A stretch of DNA of 64,000 bases, taken from JAPSGB01 sp963775185 (GTDB lineage: Bacteria; Myxococcota_A; Polyangia; Polyangiales; Polyangiaceae). A program made the position numbers and the translations under genes. Location: positions 124,001-188,000 of the forward strand of contig CAVZIE010000032.1 in NCBI GenBank assembly GCA_963775185.1, read 5' to 3'. Of this stretch, positions 33,882-42,574 are shown one piece after another; the stretch's first letter is position 1, and the number at the start of each line of letters is the position of its first letter. A model generated the notes under the pieces. The model was given only the letters and a program-made list of their open reading frames with translations. It had not been told where the DNA came from and made no database searches.

Positions 33882-34211
33882 ATGCTCCGTCCGACCCGCC
33901 GCTGGTTCATGCTCGGCGCCGCCCTGGCGCTCGTGGGCTGCTTGTCCCCGACGCTCCCGCTGCCGCCGCCGAGCCCGGACGTGAGCGGGCCGAACTCCCA
34001 GGGCGAGATCGAGATCTCGGGCTACGCCGACTACGCCGGCATCGAGGTGTACGCGGTAAACCTCCACAACGGGGCGATCGGCGGCCAGCTCTCCGGCGAC
34101 GACCGCCACTACGACTTCTTCCTGACGGCGCAGGCCGGTGATCAGGTCGAGGTGTACTACGTGGTCGGCAACGACCGCAGTCAGCCGTTCACGACCGTGG
34201 TCAAGCCCTGA
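33882..34211 (+). CDS. Small lipoprotein, 109 aa
   Basis: Signal peptide MLRPTRRWFMLGAALALVGC has a twin-Arg-like pair followed by a hydrophobic core and a lipobox LVGC (Cys20). The mature part (about 80 residues after a Pro-rich spacer) looks like a compact beta domain (IEISGYADYAGIEVYAVN, FLTAQAGDQVEVYYVVG). No family is recognised. It is convergent with rimO; the 24-base gap is taken up by a copy of the 20-bp dispersed repeat. The upstream gap to the 892-aa gene is 194 bases and shows no motif I can name. Confidence 0.75.
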   Translation: MLRPTRRWFMLGAALALVGCLSPTLPLPPPSPDVSGPNSQGEIEISGYADYAGIEVYAVNLHNGAIGGQLSGDDRHYDFFLTAQAGDQVEVYYVVGNDRSQPFTTVVKP

Positions 34212-34215
34212 TCGG

Positions 34216-34235
34216 TTTGCCGGTCCGGCGCGGAA
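34216..34235 (+). repeat. 20-bp dispersed repeat, plus orientation
   Basis: Exact TTTGCCGGTCCGGCGCGGAA filling the gap between the convergent lipoprotein and rimO genes, where it could act as a weak hairpin barrier. Confidence 0.85.
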
Positions 34236-35648
34236 TCACACCGTCCGCAACGACACGCGGCGGCCGTCGCTGGCGTGGTGCACGAGGTGTGCGGTCGCGC
34301 GCGGCGCCGGGGACTCCGCCGGCTCGCCGTCGATGACCTCGCCGACGAGATCGTAGTCGCTCGCCTGGTCGACGCGCACGCGGCGCATCTGGCCGGGCAG
34401 CACCTCGGCGCCGGACAGGTACACCGCGCCGTCGATATCCGGCGCCTGCCCGGCGTGACGCCCGACCATGACCAGCTCGCTCTCCTCGCTCGGGCCCTCG
34501 ACGAGCACGTCGAGCTCGCGGCCGATCAAGGCGCGGCTATGCGCCTTGCTGATCCGGCGCTGCACGCTCATCAGCTTGCGCGCGCGCGCGGCGGCGACCT
34601 TCGGCGCCACCTTGCCGGGCAAGGCGTGGCTCGCGGCGTCGGGCTCGTCGGAGTAGCGGAACACGCCGACGCGGTCGAGCTCCGCCCAGCGCACGAAGTC
34701 GAGCAGCTCCTCGAACTCGGCGTCGGTCTCGCCGGGATGTCCGACGATGAACGCGCTGCGCATCACCAGCCCGGGGACCTCGCGCCGCAGCCGTTCGACG
34801 AGCTGGCGCAGGCGCGGGCCGCCGTGGCCGCGCTTCATGCGGCGCAACATGGCGTCGGCCGCGTGCTGCAGCGGCATGTCCACGTACGGCAGCACGCGCG
34901 GGTGCCCGGCGAGCAGCTCGATCAGCGGCGCGTCGAGCTTCTCCGGGTACAGGTAGTGCAGGCGCACCCAGCGGATGCCGGCGACGTCGGCGATGCGGCG
35001 CACGACCTCGGCGAGCGGCGTGCGCGCGTCGAGATCGCGACCATAGGCGACGGTGTCCTGCGAGACCAGGTTCACCTCCAGCACGCCGGCGTCGGCGAGG
35101 CGCTCGACCTCGCGCACGATGTCGTCGGCTTCGCGTGAGCGCTGCTTGCCGCGCAAGTGCGGGATCACGCAAAACGCGCACTTGCGATTGCAGCCCTCGG
35201 CGAGCTTGACGTAGGCGCTGGCGCCGCGCGTGCTGATGCGGCGCGGATCGCTGGCCGCGACGACCCAGTCGGCGGGATTGCCGACCAGCATGCGCTCGGC
35301 GTCGCCGGCGAGCACGCGCCCGAGCTCGAGCATGTCGCTCGATCCGAGGAAGTGATCGACCTCCGGCAGTCCCTCGGCGAGCTCGTCCGGGTAGCGCTGA
35401 CTGAGGCAGCCGCTCACCACGAGCTTCTCGCAGCGGTCCGTCTTGTGGCCGGCAAGCTCGAGGATGGTGTCGATGCTCTCCTTCTTGGCCGCGTCGATGA
35501 AGCCGCAGGTGTTCACGACGATCACCTCGGCATCGGCCGCGTCCTCCACGTGGGCGTAGCCGGCGCGCTCGGCGACGCCGAGCATGACCTCGCTGTCCAC
35601 GCGGTTCTTCGGGCAGCCGAGGCTGACGAAGTGGATCGTGCGCGTCAC
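34236..35648 (-). CDS. rimO: Ribosomal protein S12 methylthiotransferase
   Basis: Radical-SAM enzyme that adds a methylthio group to an Asp of ribosomal protein S12, using two iron-sulfur clusters. The N-terminal UPF0004 domain has FVSLGCPKNRVDSE and VVNTCGFIDAAKKES with its cluster Cys residues and the third in VVSGCLSQRYPDE. The radical-SAM motif CNRKCAFC (CxxxCxxC) is near residue 155, and a TRAM domain closes the protein. Length 470 aa is normal for RimO, and IDAAKKESI separates it from MiaB. It starts at GTG 35648, only four bases after the carA stop, so it is the last gene of pyrC-carA-rimO. The gene pairing has no obvious functional logic. Confidence 0.95.
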   Translation of the reverse strand: MTRTIHFVSLGCPKNRVDSEVMLGVAERAGYAHVEDAADAEVIVVNTCGFIDAAKKESIDTILELAGHKTDRCEKLVVSGCLSQRYPDELAEGLPEVDHFLGSSDMLELGRVLAGDAERMLVGNPADWVVAASDPRRISTRGASAYVKLAEGCNRKCAFCVIPHLRGKQRSREADDIVREVERLADAGVLEVNLVSQDTVAYGRDLDARTPLAEVVRRIADVAGIRWVRLHYLYPEKLDAPLIELLAGHPRVLPYVDMPLQHAADAMLRRMKRGHGGPRLRQLVERLRREVPGLVMRSAFIVGHPGETDAEFEELLDFVRWAELDRVGVFRYSDEPDAASHALPGKVAPKVAAARARKLMSVQRRISKAHSRALIGRELDVLVEGPSEESELVMVGRHAGQAPDIDGAVYLSGAEVLPGQMRRVRVDQASDYDLVGEVIDGEPAESPAPRATAHLVHHASDGRRVSLRTV

Positions 35649-35652
35649 CCGG

Positions 35653-36798
35653 TCAGCGCTCCATCGCCGCTCGGAAGCGCTCGAAAAGGTACAGCGCGTC
35701 GTGGGGGCCGGCGGCGGCTTCCGGGTGGTACTGCACGCTGAACGCGTTCGCGTCGGGCGCTTCGAGTCCCTCGCTGGTGCCGTCGTTCAGGTGCAGGTGC
35801 GTGGTGCGCGCCGTGCCGGCGATCGAGTCCACGTCCACCACGAAGCCGTGGTTCTGCGACGTGATCTCGACGCGCCGCGTGGACAGATCCTGCACCGGCT
35901 GGTTCACACCGCGATGCCCGAACTTGAGCTTGTACGTGCGCGCGCCGAGCGCCAGCGCCAAGAGCTGGTGCCCGAGGCAGATGCCGAAGATCGGGCGCTT
36001 GCCGACCAGCCCCTTGATCGTGTCGATGGCGTAGCCGACGGCCGCCGGATCGCCCGGGCCGTTCGACAGGAAGATGCCGTCGGGCGAGAGCGCCAGGATG
36101 TCCGCGGCGGAGGTCGTGGCGGGAACCGCGGTGACGCGGCAGCCGACGTCCACCAGGCAGCGCAGGATGTTCTTCTTCGCGCCGAAGTCCATGGCGACCA
36201 CGTGGAGCTCGGGGCGCGGTGGGGGCAGGGTCGCGGAGGGGCGGAGCAGCTCCGCGGGGTCCAGCGCGACGTTCCACACGCCGCGCGACTCGGCGAACGC
36301 GTAGCGTTCGCGCGGCGTGACGCGCGCCACCAGATCCAGACCTTGCATGCTCGGCGCGGCGCGCGCGCGATCGACCAGCGTGTCCGGATCCCCGGTGCCG
36401 ATGCAGCCGTTCTGTGCGCCGTGATCGCGCAGGTGGCGCGTGAGCCGCCGCGTGTCGACGCCGCCGATGGCGACCACGCCGTTCTCCGCGAGGTAGTGAC
36501 CCAGGGAGTCGCTCGCGCGCCAACTCGACGCGACCGGGCTGGGCTCGCGCACGACGAAGCCCGCGACTTGCGGCTTGCCGTCGACGCTCTCCGGATCCTC
36601 GAGGTTGACGCCGGTGTTGCCGATGTGTGGCGCCGTCATCGTGACGATCTGGCCGGAGTAGGACGGATCGGTGAGCACTTCCTGGTAGCCGGTCATGCCG
36701 GTGGTGAACACGACCTCGCCGGTGACGGCCGCGTCGGCGCCCCACGAGAAGCCTGGCAGCACGGTTCCATCGGCGAGCGCGAGCCAGGCCTTCTTCAA
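35653..36798 (-). CDS. carA: Carbamoyl-phosphate synthase small subunit
   Basis: Glutaminase subunit that supplies ammonia to CarB for carbamoyl phosphate, feeding pyrimidine and arginine synthesis. The N-terminal domain has FTTGMTGYQEVLTDPSYSGQ and IGNTGVN; the class I glutaminase domain has FLSNGPGDP, the nucleophile Cys in IFGICLGHQLLALA, and YHPEA with the catalytic His/Glu. At 381 aa it is full length. It starts at TTG 36798 (MKKAWLALADGTVLPG), whose bases overlap the pyrC stop as TTGA, so the two are coupled. carB is not in the window. The pairing with pyrC suggests the pyrimidine route. argB at the window start is unrelated in position. Confidence 0.95.
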   Translation of the reverse strand: MKKAWLALADGTVLPGFSWGADAAVTGEVVFTTGMTGYQEVLTDPSYSGQIVTMTAPHIGNTGVNLEDPESVDGKPQVAGFVVREPSPVASSWRASDSLGHYLAENGVVAIGGVDTRRLTRHLRDHGAQNGCIGTGDPDTLVDRARAAPSMQGLDLVARVTPRERYAFAESRGVWNVALDPAELLRPSATLPPPRPELHVVAMDFGAKKNILRCLVDVGCRVTAVPATTSAADILALSPDGIFLSNGPGDPAAVGYAIDTIKGLVGKRPIFGICLGHQLLALALGARTYKLKFGHRGVNQPVQDLSTRRVEITSQNHGFVVDVDSIAGTARTTHLHLNDGTSEGLEAPDANAFSVQYHPEAAAGPHDALYLFERFRAAMER

Positions 36799-38123
36799 CG
36801 AAAATCTCCGATCAAGTCGTGGACGACGCTGCCGCCGGCGAGCGTGAGCAGCACGCGACCGGTGAGCTCGCGCTCGAGGAATGGCGTGTTCCGGCCCTTG
36901 CTGCGGAGCCGCACGCCGGACGGCTTCCAGCGCGATTCCGCGTCGACCAGCACCAGATCGGCGAGCGCGCCCTCGCGAACGGCCGGCGCGTCGATACCGA
37001 CGATGCGCGCCGGGCGCGTCGACAGCGCGTCGATCAGGCGCGTCAGCCCCGGCCCGTCCTTGCCGACGAGTCCGAGCAGCAGGCCGAAGCACAGCTCGAG
37101 CCCCATCAGGCCCGGCGACGCCTCGGAGAACTCGCAGTCCTTCTCCAGCGACGAGTGCGGCGCGTGATCGGTCGCGATGGCGTCGATGGTCCCGTCGGCG
37201 AGCGCGGCGCGGAGCGCCTCCACGTCTTCCTCCTGGCGAAGCGGCGGGTTGACCTTGCAGGCGGTGTCGTAGCCGATCACGGCGGCGTCGGTGAGCAGCA
37301 GGTGGTGCGGCGTGACCTCGCACGTCACCGGCAGGCCGCGGCTCTTGGCCTCGCGGATGATGCGCACGGCGCCGCGGGTGGACACGTGCGCGGCGTGGTA
37401 GCGCGCGCCCGTGTACTCCGCGAGCAACACGTCGCGCGCGATGATGATGTCCTCGGCGACGCTCGGCCAGCCGCGCAAGCCGAGCCGCGTGGACACCGCG
37501 CCCTCGTTCATGTCGGCGCCAGCGGTAAGCTCGTGATCCTCGGCGTGCTGGATCACGGGCAGGTCGAAGTTCCGTGCGTACTCGAGAGCGCGGCGCATCA
37601 CGCCGCTCGACGTCACGCATACGCCGTCGTCGCTGACGCCGACGGCGCCGGCTTCGCGGAGCTCCGCCATCTCCGTCAGCTCTTTTCCGTGCTGGCCGCG
37701 GGTGATGGCCGCGATCGGATGCAGCCGCGGCCCGCCGTGCTCGGCGGCGCGCCGCAGCATCATCTCCGTGACCGCGCGGGTGTCGTTCACAGGGCGCGTA
37801 TTCGGCATCACGCACACGTGCGCGTAGCCGCCGGCCGCCGCGGCGTCGAGGCCCGACGCGATGTCCTCCTTGTACTCCTGGCCCGGCTCGCGCAGGTGCG
37901 CGTGCAGATCCACGAACGCCGGCAGCAGCCAGCGACCGCCGCCGTCGACCACGCGTGCCCGCTCGCTGGTCTGGGCGTCGCGCCCGGCGTCCGGGCCGAC
38001 CCTCGCGACGCGCCCGCCCTCGATCACCACGTCGCCGCGCTCGTCGCGTCCCTGGGCGGGATCGACGATCCGCACGTCGCGGAACACCAGCAGATCGGCT
38101 CGCTCTTTTCCCGGAACAGTCAC
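36795..38123 (-). CDS. pyrC: Dihydroorotase (class I type)
   Basis: Zinc amidohydrolase that closes carbamoyl aspartate to dihydroorotate, the third step of pyrimidine synthesis. Metal ligands are seen in DLHAHLREPG near residue 65, with MPNTRPVND following, and later His residues in VIQHAEDHEL and TPHHLLL, and the catalytic Asp in IATDHAPHS near 310. At 442 aa it matches the PyrC/AllB class I size. The start is taken as GTG 38123 (VTVPGKERADLLVFRDVRIV); nearby alternatives at GTG codons inside the first 15 residues cannot be excluded. It heads the pyrC-carA-rimO operon and is divergent from the lipoprotein gene at 38230, with a gap of about 105 bases for both promoters. Confidence 0.93.
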   Translation of the reverse strand: MTVPGKERADLLVFRDVRIVDPAQGRDERGDVVIEGGRVARVGPDAGRDAQTSERARVVDGGGRWLLPAFVDLHAHLREPGQEYKEDIASGLDAAAAGGYAHVCVMPNTRPVNDTRAVTEMMLRRAAEHGGPRLHPIAAITRGQHGKELTEMAELREAGAVGVSDDGVCVTSSGVMRRALEYARNFDLPVIQHAEDHELTAGADMNEGAVSTRLGLRGWPSVAEDIIIARDVLLAEYTGARYHAAHVSTRGAVRIIREAKSRGLPVTCEVTPHHLLLTDAAVIGYDTACKVNPPLRQEEDVEALRAALADGTIDAIATDHAPHSSLEKDCEFSEASPGLMGLELCFGLLLGLVGKDGPGLTRLIDALSTRPARIVGIDAPAVREGALADLVLVDAESRWKPSGVRLRSKGRNTPFLERELTGRVLLTLAGGSVVHDLIGDFR

Positions 38124-38229
38124 GGAGTTGCGGCGGGTTGATAGCACGGTCGGCGCGGCCGGGGCAGGGGTCGGCCGCCGGTTCGTTTTTTCTGCGGGTC
38201 GGCGCGCCGCGGGTGGCATCATCCGGGGC

Positions 38230-39489
38230 ATGCACAAGGCGAAGGCGTGGTGTCTGGTCGTGGGTGGCGTCCTGGGTCTGGCGCTTGCGCCGGCGTGCGG
38301 CAGCAGCGGCAGCAGCGGCGGCGCGTCGGGAACCGGCGGCGCGTCGGGAACCGGCGGCGCGTCGGGAACCGGCGGCAGCGCGGGCGCATCGGGCAGCGGC
38401 GGCGCATCGGGCAGCGGCGGCGCATCGGGCAGCGGCGGCAGCGCGGGCGCGTCGGGCAGCGCGGGCGCGTCCGGCAGCGCGGGCGCGTCCGGCAGCGGCG
38501 GTACGTCGGGCAGCGGCGGCACGTCGGGCAGCGGCGGCACGTCGGGCAGCGCGGGCGCGTCGGGCAGCGCGGGCGCGTCGGGCAGCGGCGGTACGGGCGG
38601 CGGCGCGAGCGCGATCAAGACCGTGTTCTTGATCATCATGGAGAACAAGGCGTGGTGCGAGGTCAAGGGCAGCAGCGACGCGCCGTACATCAACGGCACG
38701 CTGCTGACGCAGGCGTCGTACGCGCTCAACTACAAGGGACCCGCCGGCGGCAACCTGCACCCGAGCGAGCCGAACTACATCTGGCTCGAGGCGGGCGACA
38801 ACCTGGGCGTGACCAACGACAACGATCCGTCGTCGAACCACCAGGCCACCAAGGATCATCTGGTCACGTACCTGGACAAGGCGGGCGTCACCTGGAAGTC
38901 GTACCAGGAGGACATCAGCGGCAGCGTGTGCCCGCTGACCAGCGTCGGCGACTACAAGCCCAAGCACAACCCCAACGTGTTCTTCGACGACTCGACGAAC
39001 ACCAACGACGCGAACTTCCAGTACTGCATCGATCACAACCGCCCGCTCACCGAGCTCGACGCGGATCTGTCGAGCGGCGCGGTCGCCCAGTTCAATCTCG
39101 TCACGCCGAACCAGTGCCACGACATGCACAGCGCGTGCGCGCCACAGAACAGCCAGGTCAAGCAAGGCGACGACTGGCTGGCGGAGTGGATCCCGAAGAT
39201 CCAGGCGTCGAGCGCCTACAAGGACGACGGCGCGATCCTCGTCACGTGGGACGAGGCCGAGAGCAGCATCACCAGCGGCAGCGCGTGCTGCGTTCTCGGC
39301 AATTGCCCGATCGGGATGATGGCGCTGTCGCCGCTCGCCAAGGGTGGCGGCTACACCAACACCGTGGCCTACGACCACAGCTCCACGCTCAAGAGCATCC
39401 AGGAGATCTTCAAGGCGATGCCGCTGCTGCGCGCCGCGGGCAATCCCGGCACCAGCGACCTCTCGGATCTGTTCACGTCGTTTCCGTGA
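38230..39489 (+). CDS. Surface lipoprotein of the phosphoesterase family (PF04185-like)
   Basis: 419 aa. Signal peptide with lipobox LAPAC near residue 23, then a linker of about 100 residues made almost only of Gly, Ser, Ala and Thr in 6-residue steps (residues about 24-125; DNA 38311-38610 is correspondingly repetitive), then the enzyme domain. This has the family opening FLIIMENKAWCEV near residue 135, PSEPNYIWLEAGDN, the HDMHSACAP region and ILVTWDEAES with its metal-binding Asp near 340. PF04185 includes acid phosphatases and phospholipase C enzymes, so it probably hydrolyses phosphomonoesters or phospholipids at the cell surface. Several Cys (CCVLGNC) may form disulfides. Substrate unknown. 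Confidence 0.85.
   Translation: MHKAKAWCLVVGGVLGLALAPACGSSGSSGGASGTGGASGTGGASGTGGSAGASGSGGASGSGGASGSGGSAGASGSAGASGSAGASGSGGTSGSGGTSGSGGTSGSAGASGSAGASGSGGTGGGASAIKTVFLIIMENKAWCEVKGSSDAPYINGTLLTQASYALNYKGPAGGNLHPSEPNYIWLEAGDNLGVTNDNDPSSNHQATKDHLVTYLDKAGVTWKSYQEDISGSVCPLTSVGDYKPKHNPNVFFDDSTNTNDANFQYCIDHNRPLTELDADLSSGAVAQFNLVTPNQCHDMHSACAPQNSQVKQGDDWLAEWIPKIQASSAYKDDGAILVTWDEAESSITSGSACCVLGNCPIGMMALSPLAKGGGYTNTVAYDHSSTLKSIQEIFKAMPLLRAAGNPGTSDLSDLFTSFP
38311..38610 (+). repeat. Tandem Gly-Ser-Ala codon repeat (protein linker)
   Basis: Imperfect tandem units of about 18 bases (GGCGCGTCGGGAACCGGC type, then GCGTCGGGCAGCGGCGGC type) encode the low-complexity linker of the phosphoesterase lipoprotein. 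Unit variation suggests replication slippage; length is likely to vary between strains. Confidence 0.8.
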
Positions 39490-39493
39490 ACGC

Positions 39494-39901
39494 TCACTCC
39501 GGCGCGCCGCACACGAGCCAGCCGAGGACGAGCTTGCGCTCGCTGCTCGACACCGTCGGCTCCGTAGCCGGCGGCATCACGCATGCGTAGATCTGGTTCA
39601 GGACCGGGCCTTTCAGCTTGAACACGTGAGCGTAGCTGTCGAGCGGGCGCGTCGCTTCCACGCCGCCCGGGCCGTGGCAGCGGGTGCAGTGCGCGGCGAA
39701 GACCGGCGCGACGTCGGCGTACGCCGGCTGCGGTGACGGGCACTTCGCCGGCAGATCGTTGGGGCAGCCGACCTCCGTGGTCGGCGTGGACGGACTGCTG
39801 CACGACAGCGCGGTCGCCGCGACCAGCGACAGCGCGGCGACGCGCCGCAATGCACGATGCAGTCGCAGCAATCGCGACAGCGGGCGCTGCGGCCCGCGCA
39901 T
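39494..39901 (-). CDS. Cytochrome c-type lipoprotein, single CxxCH
   Basis: About 135 aa. A basic N-terminus leads to a signal peptide with lipobox ATALSC, then a short linker and one haem-binding motif CTRCH in VFAAHCTRCHGPGGVEATRP near residue 80. A downstream MPPATEPTV stretch supplies a possible Met ligand, as in class I cytochromes c. The C-terminal SSERKLVLGWLVCGAPE matches the last helix of many small cytochromes. ATG at 39901 is chosen over 39919 for spacing to the signal peptide. It is divergent from the cytochrome pair that begins at 40017, so the three probably belong to one periplasmic electron-transfer set. Confidence 0.75.
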   Translation of the reverse strand: MRGPQRPLSRLLRLHRALRRVAALSLVAATALSCSSPSTPTTEVGCPNDLPAKCPSPQPAYADVAPVFAAHCTRCHGPGGVEATRPLDSYAHVFKLKGPVLNQIYACVMPPATEPTVSSSERKLVLGWLVCGAPE

Positions 39902-40016
39902 GCTGCTCGAGCACGGCATCGGCGCTTGGACTATAGCGATCGACCTCCGACGCGGCCAGCCGCGACGCGGCGCCGCGCTTGTCCTCTTGTCTGCCAGCGG
40001 CTAAGGTCCGATCACC

Positions 40017-40487
40017 GTGGCGCGTGGCGCCTTTTCTTCCAGCGCGCGCGTGTGGCGCCGCCCGGCGCGCAAGGCGGCACTCGCGTTCGTGCTGGTCGCG
40101 TCCGGGGTCGCCTGCAGCTCGCCCCAGGATCCAGCCCTGACCTGCGTGAAGAACCTCGATTTGTCCTGCGCGCCGCTGTACCCGCCGGATTTCGATCACG
40201 TCTACAACAACACGCTGCACCCGACATGCGCCCAGGCCGGCGGCTCGTGCCACTCCGCGGACGGGCACCAGAAGGGGCTCGTTTTCGAGGATCCGGATCA
40301 GTCCTACGCGCTGCTGCTGGGCACCGCGGATGGGCGCGTGCGCGTCGATCCGGCGGATCCGGCGTGCAGCCTGCTGGTCGAGCGCGTCATGAACAACGGG
40401 CGCTTCGTGATGCCGCCGGGCAGCCCGCTGTCCGACGCGGAGCGGTGCGCTATCGTGCAGTGGGTGGCGAACGGAGCCAAGCGGTGA
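40017..40487 (+). CDS. Cytochrome-like lipoprotein partner, no canonical haem motif
   Basis: 156 aa, GTG start. Lipobox ASGVAC near residue 33, followed by a domain with LHPTCAQAGGSCHSADGHQK near residue 70 and a closing NNGRFVMPPGSPLSDAERCAIVQWVANGA. The latter resembles the end of small cytochromes c, including a possible Met ligand in MPPG. However, the pair of Cys is separated by six residues (CAQAGGSCH) and not by two, so standard CcmFH-type haem attachment is doubtful. It may be a redox-dead relative that docks the pentahaem protein encoded next (stop and start overlap as GTGA). Confidence 0.7.
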   Translation: MARGAFSSSARVWRRPARKAALAFVLVASGVACSSPQDPALTCVKNLDLSCAPLYPPDFDHVYNNTLHPTCAQAGGSCHSADGHQKGLVFEDPDQSYALLLGTADGRVRVDPADPACSLLVERVMNNGRFVMPPGSPLSDAERCAIVQWVANGAKR

Positions 40488-41947
40488 GGTCGGTGGCGTG
40501 GAGCGCGCTCGCGGTCGCCGCGCTGTGCGCCGCGTGCGGCTCGAAAGAGACGCCTTCCAGCAGCTATCTGGACCGCGACGCGCTGATGGATCCCGAGTCG
40601 TGCAAGCAGTGTCACGCCCAGCACGTGACCGAGTGGTCCGGCAGCATGCACGCCTACGCCGCCGACGACCCGGTGTTCCTCGCGATGAACGCCCGGGGCC
40701 AGCGCGAGACGAAGGGCGAACTCGGCGACTTCTGCGTGAAGTGCCACGCGCCGATGGCGGTCCGGACGGGCCAGACCACCGACGGCCTGAACCTCGCGCA
40801 GCTGCCGCAGAAGCTCAAGGGCGTCACCTGCTACTTCTGTCACTCCGTCGCGAGCGTCGAGGGCACGCACGACAACCCCCTGACGCTCGCCGACGACAAC
40901 GTGATGCGCGCGGGGATCGCCGACCCGGTGCACAACACCGCGCACCGCGCCGCGTACTCCGGGCTCCACGATCGCAACAGCCCGGACTCCGCCAAGCTCT
41001 GCGGCGCGTGCCACGACATCGTGTCGCCCGCCGGCGCCGCCATCGAGCGCACCTACGACGAGTGGCAGCACAGCCTGTTCTCGTCGGGCAAGGGGCTGCT
41101 GGCGTGCGGCAGCTGCCACATGGACGGCCGCAACGGCGTAGCCGCCGACGCGCCGGGCGTGAAGGTCCGGCGCGTACACAGCCACACGTTCCCCGGGGTG
41201 GACGTCGCGCTTGGCGACTTCCCGGAGAAGGACGCGCAGCAGCAGGCCGTGCAGAACGCCCTCGACACGCGCACGCTGCAGTCCGCGCTGTGCGTACGCC
41301 ACGTGCCGGGCGGCGCGCAGATCCAGGTCATCCTCGACAACGTGGGCGCCGGTCACAACTGGCCGAGCGGTGCCACCCAGGACCGACGTGCGTGGGTCGA
41401 GGTCATCGCGTACTCCGGCTCCGCGCCCATCTACCAGAGCGGCGTCGTCGCCGACGGCGATAGCGTGACGGCCAGCGCCGATCCGGATCTGTGGCTTGTC
41501 CGCGACTGCATGTTCGACGGTCAGGACCAGCTCGTGCACATGTTCTGGCAAGCCGCCGGCGTGGAGGGCAACCCGCTGCCTGCGCCCGTCACCTTCGACC
41601 AGACCAACCCCGACTTCTACCTGACCCACGTGTACCGCATGTATCCGCGGGAGACCGCGACGCAGCCGACGCTCGCCACGGTCCCCGACCGTGTGACGAT
41701 GCGCGTCCGCATCCGTCCGATCGGGCTGGACGTGATCGACGATCTCGTCGCGAGCAAGGATCTCGATCCGTCGGTGAAGGCCCGGATACCGACCTTCGAT
41801 CTCGCGTCCACCAAGCTGGAGTGGACGAAGGCGTCCGCGACCATCCACTATCCCGACGGCGTCGCCCAGGTCGACTGCGTCAGCGGCGGTCTCGCCAGCG
41901 GCAAGAACGCCAATCCCGCCGCCGAGCGCACGAAGTGCTCGCCCTGA
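40484..41947 (+). CDS. Lipoprotein pentahaem cytochrome c (c554-like)
   Basis: 487 aa from GTG 40484. Lipobox ALCAAC near residue 18. Five haem-binding motifs in the first half: CKQCH (about 39), CVKCH (85), CYFCH (116), CGACH (174) and CGSCH (208), followed by a beta-rich C-terminal half. This layout matches multihaem cytochrome c554/c552-like proteins; several His residues between motifs (e.g. WSGSMHAY, NTAHRAAYSGLHD) could be distal ligands. A likely role is periplasmic or outer-membrane electron transfer; no oxidoreductase is adjacent apart from the GMC enzyme 2 kb downstream. It overlaps the small partner gene upstream and is convergent with the YtkA-like gene. Confidence 0.88.
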   Translation: MRSVAWSALAVAALCAACGSKETPSSSYLDRDALMDPESCKQCHAQHVTEWSGSMHAYAADDPVFLAMNARGQRETKGELGDFCVKCHAPMAVRTGQTTDGLNLAQLPQKLKGVTCYFCHSVASVEGTHDNPLTLADDNVMRAGIADPVHNTAHRAAYSGLHDRNSPDSAKLCGACHDIVSPAGAAIERTYDEWQHSLFSSGKGLLACGSCHMDGRNGVAADAPGVKVRRVHSHTFPGVDVALGDFPEKDAQQQAVQNALDTRTLQSALCVRHVPGGAQIQVILDNVGAGHNWPSGATQDRRAWVEVIAYSGSAPIYQSGVVADGDSVTASADPDLWLVRDCMFDGQDQLVHMFWQAAGVEGNPLPAPVTFDQTNPDFYLTHVYRMYPRETATQPTLATVPDRVTMRVRIRPIGLDVIDDLVASKDLDPSVKARIPTFDLASTKLEWTKASATIHYPDGVAQVDCVSGGLASGKNANPAAERTKCSP

Positions 41948-41970
41948 CGGATCCGGCTGGCCTTGCCGGG

Positions 41971-41990
41971 TTTGCCGGTCCGGCGCGGAA
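41971..41990 (+). repeat. 20-bp dispersed repeat, plus orientation
   Basis: Exact TTTGCCGGTCCGGCGCGGAA in the 72-base gap between the convergent cytochrome and YtkA-like genes. Confidence 0.85.
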
Positions 41991-42019
41991 CCGCGCGGAC
42001 GCCCGCGCGCGGCGCGCGC

Positions 42020-42529
42020 TCAGCCTTGCACGCAGAAGTCGAACACGATGCTGTCGGTCGTGGCGGCGCTCGTCACGTCCAGGGTGATCTGCCACAGGCC
42101 CGGCATGAACAGGTTCATGTCGACGCTGTACTTGCCGTCGCTCATCGGCGTGATCTGCGGTGTGATCGAGCTGCCGTGGCCGTGATCGGGCATCCACGGC
42201 TTGACGCTGAAGGTCGCGCCGTCGATCGGCGCGCCGTTGGCGTCGGTGACCTGGATCGTCCAGGCGTTATCGCCGACTCCGGGCGGCGCGGGCGTGGCGT
42301 CCAGGATCGTGATCTTCAGCGCGCCGTTCTTGCCGTCCTGCTCGATGCCCGCGGTGTACGGCATCGCCCGCGGGTCGTTCTGGCACGCGGTGTTGTAGCC
42401 GCCCGAGCCGGCCGCACCGCTCGACCCGCCTGCTCCGCCTGCACCCGGGTTGTCCGAGCTGCTGCACGCGGGCAGCGCGATGGCGATCGCGCCGATCAGC
42501 GCCAGCACAGGGTGACCGGTTCGTCGCAT
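42020..42529 (-). CDS. YtkA/FixH-like lipoprotein
   Basis: 169 aa. Signal peptide with lipobox ALPAC, a Gly/Ser/Ala linker, and a domain with IQVTDANGAPIDGATFSV, PWMPDHGHGSSITPQ and MNLFMPGLWQITLDV. This is the pattern of YtkA-like/FixH-like immunoglobulin folds (PF13115 type), where the W-M-P-x-H-x-H motif can bind copper. Such proteins often serve copper handling or oxidase assembly, but no oxidase gene is here. I choose ATG 42529, which has GGAG five bases upstream; ATG codons further up have no such site. It is followed after the next gene by more surface proteins. Confidence 0.75.
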   Translation of the reverse strand: MRRTGHPVLALIGAIAIALPACSSSDNPGAGGAGGSSGAAGSGGYNTACQNDPRAMPYTAGIEQDGKNGALKITILDATPAPPGVGDNAWTIQVTDANGAPIDGATFSVKPWMPDHGHGSSITPQITPMSDGKYSVDMNLFMPGLWQITLDVTSAATTDSIVFDFCVQG

Positions 42530-42574
42530 CCAGGCTCCAAGCTTGACCCGCATATGCCGGCGGCGCATGTGCGG

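Noticed and set aside
38311..38610. Regular short repeats as a possible CRISPR array
   Set aside because: Units are contiguous with no spacers and translate cleanly to a Gly/Ser/Ala linker.
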